A stretch of 9,134 nt of DNA, taken from contig CALBXN010000170.1 of NCBI GenBank assembly GCA_937890485.1, positions 1 through 9,134 on the forward strand, written 5' to 3'. Position 1 is the stretch's first letter; each line of letters starts with the position of its first letter. Under the pieces are notes generated by a model that did not search any database, was not told the DNA's origin, and saw only the letters and a program-made list of their open reading frames with translations. Source of the DNA: an uncultured Treponema sp. (GTDB taxonomy: Bacteria; Spirochaetota; Spirochaetia; Treponematales; Treponemataceae). This document shows, in pieces, positions 1 through 5,340 of this stretch. The position numbers were made by a program, and so were the translations under genes.

Positions 1-6
1 CACAAG

Positions 7-40
7 AAAAATAAATATGAAAGTAGAAATATTTATTTTT
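7..40. repeat. 12-bp AT-only inverted repeat, possible bidirectional terminator
   Basis: AAAAATAAATAT (7-18) and ATATTTATTTTT (29-40) are perfect reverse complements around a 10-base loop. On either strand the second arm ends in a T-run, so it could act as a weak terminator both ways. The stem contains no GC pair. It lies directly downstream of the promoter-like sequence at 52-80. Confidence 0.4.
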
Positions 41-51
41 AGATTGCTTGT

Positions 52-80
52 ACTTTACTTTCATTTTTTATAATTGTCAA
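52..80 (-). promoter_or_regulatory. Promoter-like sequence pointing out of the left edge
   Basis: On the minus strand a perfect TTGACA (75-80) is followed after 17 bases by TAAAGT (52-57; four of six matches to TATAAT). It would start transcription around position 45, towards a gene beyond the window. In DNA this AT-rich such matches also arise by chance, though the exact TTGACA and 17-base spacing are in its favour. Confidence 0.4.
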
Positions 81-99
81 TTTTAATTTTATATTTTTA

Positions 100-123
100 C
101 AAAAAATCATTCGACATTTTTTG
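100..123 (-). terminator. AT-rich hairpin after the last gene, possible terminator
   Basis: CAAAAAAT (100-107) and ATTTTTTG (116-123) form an 8-bp stem with an 8-base loop, 20 bases beyond the GIY-YIG stop. The descending arm is itself T-rich, as in weak intrinsic terminators, but the stem has a single GC pair. Efficiency is doubtful. Confidence 0.35.
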
Positions 124-143
124 CGACATAAAAAATGAAATTA

Positions 144-866
144 TTAACAGGTTCTTTTTTGAATATATTTTTTAGTTCCTTCATGTTTTATTGTTGATGA
201 AAAATCTATTTCTCTTGCTTGAGCACCCTTTAATAATAACCAACCTTCATTGACCTTTTTTAGTTTACCACTACAATTAGCTTGATTCATATAAAATAAT
301 TTATTTTGTAATTCTGCATTAAACGAAGAATCTTCAATTTTTTCATTTGAATTCGATACAGTTATTATATCTATTTTATCAAAGATTCTGTGTCCTCGAT
401 AAATACTATTAAGTAAAAGATTTACATTTGAAAAAACAGTATCGTAAAAATCAGAATCTTTTAAGTAATCTCTTTTTTGATTATCAGTTTTATCTGAATT
501 CATTATCTCAAAACGATTCGCCTCTGATGCTTGTCTCAAAAACAAATACTCTAAAGCATTCAAATCTGTTGCAGAAAATCCTCTTACATCTGTTATTGCA
601 TAAGCACAGTTGAACCAATCTTTTTTATCACTAGCAGTATGTTGTCGCCATCTTTCTAAAATATTTTGAGATTGTCCAATATAAGCACTATTTTCATTTA
701 CCAAAATATAAACACCTGGTTCTGACAACACTTTTTTTTGTTCATCAGATAATTTACTTTCAAGAATGTATCGTTCAACTGCATAAATATTTATAGACCA
801 TTCTCTAACAGAATAATGTGTTATTGCACCTATAGAATTTTGATAGATATTTACAATTGTTTTCAC
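144..866 (-). CDS. GIY-YIG nuclease-domain protein with short DUF4357-like tail
   Basis: GIY-YIG enzymes cut or nick DNA through a metal-dependent catalytic module. The core here is GVYILV (51-56), AYIGQSQNILERWRQH (61-76; YIG at 62-64, likely catalytic Arg72) and LEYLFL (105-110; likely metal-binding Glu106), so it looks active. An N-terminal extension of about 48 residues and a middle region (about 115-185) of unknown role flank it. The C-terminal FYMNQANCSGKLKKVNEGWLLLKGAQARE (191-219) resembles the start of DUF4357 (the VLKGSxA pattern), a domain often fused to GIY-YIG modules. The protein stops about 20 residues later, shorter than a full DUF4357. The start is GTG at 866 with AAAGGA about ten bases upstream; an in-frame TAA lies just before. 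It is 20 bases after the coiled-coil gene and is the last gene of the operon in the window. Nuclease family call is secure; substrate unknown. Confidence 0.85.
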   Translation of the reverse strand: MKTIVNIYQNSIGAITHYSVREWSINIYAVERYILESKLSDEQKKVLSEPGVYILVNENSAYIGQSQNILERWRQHTASDKKDWFNCAYAITDVRGFSATDLNALEYLFLRQASEANRFEIMNSDKTDNQKRDYLKDSDFYDTVFSNVNLLLNSIYRGHRIFDKIDIITVSNSNEKIEDSSFNAELQNKLFYMNQANCSGKLKKVNEGWLLLKGAQAREIDFSSTIKHEGTKKYIQKRTC

Positions 867-886
867 TTTGATAGATTCCTTTTAAT

Positions 887-1465
887 TTATTTTTTTGAAT
901 TTATTTTTTCAAGAATTAGATTGATTTGTTCATCTCGAACCTTTATTTTTCTTAATAGTTCCTCTCTTTTAGGTTTATTTTTTTCTTCTGAATAACCTAT
1001 CAAACCAGTTGAAAAATTTATCATATTGTTTAATTGAATTTCAAATCCATTCCTTTCATTTATTAAAGCATCATATCTTTTTTGCCATTCCTGTTGTTCA
1101 TCTAATTGTTTTTGTAATTCATTAATTTTTGTATCTTTTTCAAAAAGAGAATTCTCGTAAATTTCAATCTTTTCTTTTAATTCATTATAAGAATCTAAAC
1201 TAATATATTCTTTTTCTAAATCTTTCAGAAGGACATAAGAATTTTGTGTAACAAGAACTTGATTTGATGAATTTTCAATACCAACTCTAGCTCCAAAGCC
1301 CATACTAAAAGCTAGAATAGCAACACTACAATAAAGTATAACAGGATGTGATTTTATATTTTCCAGAAAAGATTGCTTTTTATTATAACCTTCACTATTT
1401 ATAATAATTTTCTCTGCTTGAAAAGATTGTGAAGATTTTCCATTATTTTGAATAAATTTACTCAT
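887..1465 (-). CDS. Membrane-anchored coiled-coil protein sharing an N-terminal motif with its neighbour
   Basis: The 192-aa protein starts at ATG 1465 with GAGGT five bases upstream. Its N terminus carries NGKSSQSFQAEKII (8-21), matching the 346-aa protein at nine of 14 positions. A linker leads to one hydrophobic segment (about 41-59, PVILYCSVAILAFSMGFGA). A long coiled coil follows (about 78-190), rich in E, K, Q and L. Lysines before the hydrophobic segment (K29, K30, K38) suggest that the short N-terminal tail faces the cytoplasm and the coiled coil lies outside. It has no recognisable enzymatic motif. Only ten bases separate it from the upstream gene and 20 from the next. The layout (exposed cytosolic motif, membrane helix, coiled coil) fits a membrane partner or effector recruited by the soluble neighbour through the shared motif. 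That is a hypothesis, and no family name is recognised. Confidence 0.75.
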   Translation of the reverse strand: MSKFIQNNGKSSQSFQAEKIIINSEGYNKKQSFLENIKSHPVILYCSVAILAFSMGFGARVGIENSSNQVLVTQNSYVLLKDLEKEYISLDSYNELKEKIEIYENSLFEKDTKINELQKQLDEQQEWQKRYDALINERNGFEIQLNNMINFSTGLIGYSEEKNKPKREELLRKIKVRDEQINLILEKINSKK

Positions 1466-1475
1466 TTTATACCTC

Positions 1476-2516
1476 TTATTTAATCCAAATATCTAGATTT
1501 GCAAAAGCTCCAAGTTTATGTTTCATATTTGCATGTGCAATAGTAATACCAACAGAAGATAGAAAGAAATGACTTATCTCTGTTTTATTAAAGATTTCCA
1601 TAGCTTCCGACATAAAATTACAATTATCACTTATTACCTTTTTTATTTCGTTTTCTGACATTAATGATTGCTTCAATAGATTTTTTAGTTTACTTTTATC
1701 TTCATTATTAAATCCGTGCCTTGAGGCTATTTCATCTAAATTATCATAGGATGTTGCATAAATATAATATCTATCTTCATTTGTAGTAGCTTTATTAAAT
1801 AAACTATCTGTCAAAGGTTTTTGTATTTGTAATTTTTCATATTCATTTTTTGAAAACCCCTTTGAAAAGATTCCAGGATATCTATCTTTTAGAATCGTAT
1901 AAATATTTACCGAACCAATACTCTCAGTACCACATCCAGTATATAATAAATGTTGAATATCTGTGTAGTTTTCAGATATCCCATTTATTATAGGCTTAAA
2001 GTATTGAACAAAATATAAAACCAAATTATTAATTGTTGGCTCTAAAGAATTCTTCGTGTATCTTATAAGATAAATAAAACTCAATAAATCTATCTGTTTT
2101 TGAGTAAGTTTGTTTATAACAGAGATAGATTCATTCAAAACAATTTGTAAAGTATTTCTTTCTACCTGTTTACTTCGCTCTACAAGAAGATTTATTAATA
2201 GTTGTTCTTGTTTTTCATCTCCTGTTCTAGCATAATTTTTTTGGGCTTCAAATAAAACATATTGAAAATCTGGATTTTGACATTGTTGTATTCCTATAGG
2301 ATTATCTTTTATTAATTCATTAATATAATCTTCTATGAATTTTTTAGCTCTTTCAAATGCAAGGTGATTTGCTTCCGTTGATAATTGATAAAAATTATTT
2401 TTGAAAACATCCAAAGCTATTTCTTTTACTTCAGAATATGATAGTCCATATTTGTTTATAATTTCTTCAGCCTGTTGATTTATTGAATTTTTGCCATTGA
2501 TTTGTTTATATTCCAT
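1476..2516 (-). CDS. 346-aa protein, possibly LPO_1073/Vpar_1526 family
   Basis: This is a soluble protein with no signal peptide and no clear transmembrane segment. Residues 7-20 form the motif NGKNSINQQAEEII, shared with the next gene product. Then come YGLSYSEVKEIALDVFKNNF (23-42), PDFQYVLFEAQKNYARTGDE (82-101), LLVERSKQ (110-117), QIVLNESI (124-131) and LTQKQIDLLSFIYLIRYT (137-154). It ends in SSVGITIAHAN and LDIWIK (about 320-346). From memory this order resembles the uncharacterised LPO_1073/Vpar_1526 family, but I could not test it. No nuclease, NTPase, protease or methyltransferase motif is visible; in particular there is no NPPY, so it is not HsdM. Its ATG at 2516 has only a weak ribosome binding site (ACGGAC), and its TAA runs directly into the ribosome binding site of the next gene (TAAGAGGT). 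Translation of the two is probably linked. Function unknown; a sensor or effector role is inferred only from context. Confidence 0.75.
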   Translation of the reverse strand: MEYKQINGKNSINQQAEEIINKYGLSYSEVKEIALDVFKNNFYQLSTEANHLAFERAKKFIEDYINELIKDNPIGIQQCQNPDFQYVLFEAQKNYARTGDEKQEQLLINLLVERSKQVERNTLQIVLNESISVINKLTQKQIDLLSFIYLIRYTKNSLEPTINNLVLYFVQYFKPIINGISENYTDIQHLLYTGCGTESIGSVNIYTILKDRYPGIFSKGFSKNEYEKLQIQKPLTDSLFNKATTNEDRYYIYATSYDNLDEIASRHGFNNEDKSKLKNLLKQSLMSENEIKKVISDNCNFMSEAMEIFNKTEISHFFLSSVGITIAHANMKHKLGAFANLDIWIK

Positions 2517-2543
2517 AATAAGTCCGTTTATATCAAATTCTAA

Positions 2544-2903
2544 TTATTTTTTTGATAATTCAATAATTGTTTTTAGTGAATCAGGATTTGCCAATATTTG
2601 TGGTAATAATTGCATTATCATTTCATTCTGATTATTTTGTTGTGGAGCAGAAAGAAGGACCTTAAAATTTTCATCTTGTTTATCAATAAGTTTCCCAATT
2701 TGCTCTTTCACATCTTTCCTTGTTTCATCTGAAATCGATTCAATACGAATTACTTTGTCTTTTACATCTTGCAATAATTTTTCAGTTTCTGATTTAGTCG
2801 TTTTGGCTTGTTCTAATTGAGCTTTTGCTAAAAAACCTTGCCAAAAAGCAACACCAATAGCAATCAATGAAATAAAAATTGGAATAAAATCTTTCAATTC
2901 CAT
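2544..2903 (-). CDS. Short membrane-anchored coiled-coil protein, unknown function
   Basis: From the ATG at 2903 the protein is 119 aa. A single hydrophobic segment (about residues 6-25, FIPIFISLIAIGVAFWQGFL) is followed by a long charged, helical and coiled-coil-prone region (about 27-85). A Q/N-rich bend (PQQNNQNEM, 87-95) precedes a C-terminal helix (about 96-117). Positive residues K27, K34 and K37 just after the hydrophobic segment suggest the C-terminal part faces the cytoplasm. No catalytic motif is visible. It starts 27 bases after the hsdS stop and ends 27 bases before the next ATG, so it belongs to the same transcription unit. Short proteins of this build (one N-terminal helix plus coiled coil) occur as partners in defence loci, but I recognise no named family. 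A scaffold or membrane tether for a neighbouring protein is only an inference. Confidence 0.75.
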   Translation of the reverse strand: MELKDFIPIFISLIAIGVAFWQGFLAKAQLEQAKTTKSETEKLLQDVKDKVIRIESISDETRKDVKEQIGKLIDKQDENFKVLLSAPQQNNQNEMIMQLLPQILANPDSLKTIIELSKK

Positions 2904-2909
2904 AAAAAA

Positions 2910-2916
2910 CTCCTTT
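2910..2916 (-). promoter_or_regulatory. Strong ribosome binding site that fixes the next start
   Basis: AAAGGAG on the minus strand is followed by six T residues and then ATG at 2903. An in-frame TTG six codons further upstream (2921) gives a longer frame, but this strong site lies inside that extension. The ATG at 2903 is therefore the real start. Confidence 0.85.
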
Positions 2917-2930
2917 ATCAAATAAGTTAT

Positions 2931-4259
2931 TTAATTAAACGTATCTTTCATTATACTTTGCATTAGTTGTTTTGTCATTTCTTCTCGTTCTGTGATTTGT
3001 TTTTCTAGTTCTGTAACATTTGCCAAAAGTTTTTCTACACGAGAAACGATTTCTTTTTGTTCTGCAAGAGGGGGAAGAGGTATTAAAGTATTTGAAACAG
3101 TTTCTTGGTTTATTTTTGGCATTGTTTTCTGAGAGCCTTTTGCATTATTCATAAAATATTGTCGATTAAAGGGGGAAACTAATACTTTATGAATGTATTC
3201 TTTTGATAATGAATCACTTGTTCTAAATCTCATAAGTAAATCTGGATACATAAATTCATCATCTTTTCCAGTATAAATTGCACAAATTCCAACATATTCA
3301 ATTGAATTACTTCGTTCTATAAGAATATCACCATTTTTTAACCAACAATGAGCATCTTTTGGAATCTCTTCATTTATATATTTAAATTCACTTGCATCAA
3401 AAATTCCATAAGTAACAGCACCTAGTTTTAAAGTTTTTATAGGAGTTTCAAAATCAACAGCTTTAGGAGAATAACCATTTCTTGGAGAATCTTTTATTAT
3501 CTCCCCCAATCTCACCCATTTCCAACCTTCTGGAATTTCAAAAGGCAATTCATTTTCTGCTATCGGCTCAAAAACTTTCTTCTTGGAATTCGTGTGGCAT
3601 TTTTCTTCCTGTATTTTTTCAAACAATGCTTCTGCATCAAAATCCGGATTACTTTTTACAACAGGATTTTCTTTTCTCCATTCTTCTGTGAGCTTTCCTT
3701 CAATGGCTTCTTGCAAAATGTTTTGACGAAGTTGTTTTGCATAGGCTTTTTGAGATTCTATTTCTGATTTGATTAATTCAACTTTTTCAATTTTTTTAGA
3801 AAGAACTTTTACTATTTCTTTTTGAGTAGATAAATCAGGTAAAGAAATTTCTAGAGGAAGTAAATGCTTTGGTTTTATTTCTGTTTTAATTCCACCTTTT
3901 ACCTGTTGTTGTAAGGCAAAAATAAAGGCAGGGCTTTTTACAAAGTACTTAAAATAATCTAAATCAACTTTTTTATCATCAAAAGTATAAGAAGAATAAT
4001 GAATTGTAGCACAAACAGGTTCTTTTCCTTGATAAACAGAAATTGCTCCTTTTGCAACATTTATTCCAGAAAGTATCAAATCTCCGGGAAAAACAATTAT
4101 CATATCTGTTTTTGTTGGTTTGTTAGAAATATGAATATTTCCAGAAAAATCAATTTTATCTAATCTTTGATACTTTGAGATTTCTTTATCATTTGGTTTG
4201 TATCGACCTTCTCTTTCAGTAAGAAAATCCCCAATCTTCACTTTTTTCCATTCGCTCAT
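2931..4259 (-). CDS. hsdS: Type I restriction-modification specificity subunit HsdS
   Basis: HsdS recognises the two halves of a bipartite DNA target and holds the HsdM and HsdR subunits. At 442 aa it has the full two-domain layout. TRD1 (about 1-140) opens with WKKVKIGDF. The central conserved coiled coil follows (DLSTQKEIV, KQLRQNILQEAIEGKL, about 142-190), then a linker (190-240). TRD2 (about 241-395) opens with GWKWVRLGEI, and a second coiled coil (PLAEQKEIV, KQLMQSIM, about 397-437) closes the protein. The two coiled coils are visibly related (QKEIV and KQLxQxI in both), giving the usual internal pseudo-symmetry. No frameshift or truncation is seen. The start overlaps the upstream stop by ATGA and has GAGGAA five bases away. 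The target sequence cannot be read from the protein. The methyltransferase it should partner is absent from this window, so its active complex must use an HsdM encoded elsewhere or an unusual arrangement. Confidence 0.93.
   Translation of the reverse strand: MSEWKKVKIGDFLTEREGRYKPNDKEISKYQRLDKIDFSGNIHISNKPTKTDMIIVFPGDLILSGINVAKGAISVYQGKEPVCATIHYSSYTFDDKKVDLDYFKYFVKSPAFIFALQQQVKGGIKTEIKPKHLLPLEISLPDLSTQKEIVKVLSKKIEKVELIKSEIESQKAYAKQLRQNILQEAIEGKLTEEWRKENPVVKSNPDFDAEALFEKIQEEKCHTNSKKKVFEPIAENELPFEIPEGWKWVRLGEIIKDSPRNGYSPKAVDFETPIKTLKLGAVTYGIFDASEFKYINEEIPKDAHCWLKNGDILIERSNSIEYVGICAIYTGKDDEFMYPDLLMRFRTSDSLSKEYIHKVLVSPFNRQYFMNNAKGSQKTMPKINQETVSNTLIPLPPLAEQKEIVSRVEKLLANVTELEKQITEREEMTKQLMQSIMKDTFN
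4229..4259 (-). repeat. Direct repeat copy 2: authentic hsdS 5' end
   Basis: This is the partner of 5293-5323 (30 of 31 bases identical, about 1.06 kb apart, same orientation). Here the repeat starts the full hsdS gene, and residues 1-10 continue naturally into target-recognition domain 1. The preceding GAGGAA lies at 4265-4270, five bases from the ATG, inside the end of the DUF1016 gene. Confidence 0.9.
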
Positions 4260-5323
4260 TTTTCTTCCTCGGTTTCTTGTGCAAGTTGTTTTACTTCATT
4301 GATTTCTTTTACAAGCTCCTCCGATGTTGGTAAATATAATTGATATTCACTTGCAAGAATTGTATTGTTATTTTCCGGCAATGCCATTTTGACTGCTGTA
4401 TCATTTTTGCTGGAACAAAGTAAGATTCCAATTGTTGGGTTTTCCTCATCTAGTTTAATTTTTCTGTCATAATAATTTACATACATTTGAAGTTGTCCCA
4501 AATCTTGATGAGTGAGTTTTCCAATTTTTAACTCAATTAATACAAAACAACGTAACAAACGATTATAAAAAACCAAATCAACAAAAAACTCATCATCTTC
4601 AAGTAAAATTCGTTGTTGGCGAGAAACAAAAGAAAAACCTTTTCCCATTTCCAATAAAAAGTCAGCAATATGTGAAATTATGGCAGATTCTAAATCTTTT
4701 TCATAATATGAAGTCTTACGTTCAAGTCCTAAGAATTCTAAAATCATAGGATCTTTTATTATTTCTGTTGGTTTCTCGGGTATTCTTTCGTTTCGGGCAA
4801 CCGCAAGAACCGATTCTTTATCATTACTAAGCAGCAATCTTTCATATAATTGACTGTTAATTTGTCGTTCTAGTTCTCGACCAGTCCAATTGTTATTTAT
4901 TGCTTCAAGTTCATAATATTCGCGTTTATCCGAATCTGAAATGGAAATCAAAAGTTTATACTGACTCCAATTTAATTGCGTCTGCAGTGTAGACGCAATT
5001 GGATACATCTTAAAAAATTGTCTGGCTCGTTCTAATTGTCTTATTCCAAAACCACTTCCATATTCTTTTTCAAGTTTTTTAGCAAGATTTTTTATAAGAT
5101 ATATACCGTAATCTGCTCTATCCTTACCCTGTTGTTCTTCTTCTAAAATTCTCTTACCTAGATTCCAATACATTTGCACTCTACAAAAATCTACGCTTCT
5201 AACAGCATTACTTCGAGATTGTTCAATAATTTTTCGTGCATCTTCAATTAAATTATTTATTTGTTTGTTTATTTTATCTTCTTTCATAAAGCCCCCAATT
5301 TTCACTTTTTTCCATTCGCTCAT
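4256..5323 (-). CDS. DUF1016/YhcG-family PD-(D/E)xK nuclease with hsdS-derived N-terminal tag
   Basis: The 355-aa protein has the two parts of the DUF1016 family. A helical N-terminal domain (about 14-165) carries YWNLGKRILEEEQQGKDRADYG and GFGIRQLERARQFF. The C-terminal PD-(D/E)xK nuclease (about 205-335) has E212, VDLVFYN (D249), IELKIGKL (E264, K266) and HQDLGQLQMYVNYYDR (272-287). The catalytic residues are all present. The family is found in and near restriction operons, is predicted to cut DNA, and its exact substrate is not established. Residues 1-10 (MSEWKKVKIG) are identical to the HsdS N terminus and are not part of the usual fold. Met13 (ATG at 5287, preceded by GGGGGCTTT) fits the family start. 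The ATG at 5323 has GAGGAA only three bases away, so either start may be used. The stop overlaps the hsdS start as ATGA, implying translational coupling. Family call is secure; the role in this operon is inferred. Confidence 0.9.
   Translation of the reverse strand: MSEWKKVKIGGFMKEDKINKQINNLIEDARKIIEQSRSNAVRSVDFCRVQMYWNLGKRILEEEQQGKDRADYGIYLIKNLAKKLEKEYGSGFGIRQLERARQFFKMYPIASTLQTQLNWSQYKLLISISDSDKREYYELEAINNNWTGRELERQINSQLYERLLLSNDKESVLAVARNERIPEKPTEIIKDPMILEFLGLERKTSYYEKDLESAIISHIADFLLEMGKGFSFVSRQQRILLEDDEFFVDLVFYNRLLRCFVLIELKIGKLTHQDLGQLQMYVNYYDRKIKLDEENPTIGILLCSSKNDTAVKMALPENNNTILASEYQLYLPTSEELVKEINEVKQLAQETEEEK
4974..5000. repeat. Perfect 10-bp inverted repeat inside the DUF1016 gene
   Basis: AATTGCGTCT (4974-4983) and AGACGCAATT (4991-5000) are exact reverse complements around a 7-base loop. 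The arms are richer in GC than the surrounding sequence. They encode the stretch around IASTLQTQLN (about residues 109-118), a loop-like segment just before the conserved NWSQYKLL. It could be a small palindromic element that entered the gene in frame, or chance. Confidence 0.7.
5293..5323 (-). repeat. Direct repeat copy 1: duplicated hsdS 5' end
   Basis: These 31 bases match 4229-4259 with one mismatch (T at 5300 against C at 4236), which is synonymous in a lysine codon. Both copies begin with the ATG and encode MSEWKKVKIG. Upstream similarity continues through AGAAAxxGAGGAA, so each copy also has a GAGGAA ribosome binding site. Downstream the sequences keep TTT in register and then diverge. 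Copy 1 is fused in frame to the DUF1016 nuclease. Confidence 0.9.
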
Positions 5324-5340
5324 CTATTCCTCATTTTCTC

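Noticed and set aside
428..613. Plus-strand open frame of 61 codons opposite the GIY-YIG gene
   Set aside because: It lies wholly antisense to a gene with clear catalytic motifs, has low-complexity L/N/S composition and no recognisable domain. The other plus-strand frames (3482-3691, 5265-5462, 7513-7755, 8390-8653) are rejected for the same reason.
1476..2516. The 346-aa protein as a diverged HsdM
   Set aside because: There is no NPPY/F motif, no SAM-binding glycine motif, and its length and conserved blocks do not fit a type I methyltransferase.
2544..2903. Short membrane protein as a toxin of a toxin-antitoxin pair
   Set aside because: Its long coiled-coil tail and place inside a co-directional operon without an antitoxin-like or DNA-binding partner do not support this.
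2904..2921. TTG at 2921 as start of the short membrane protein
   Set aside because: The AAAGGAG ribosome binding site lies inside this extension, six bases before the ATG at 2903; no ribosome binding site was seen for the TTG.
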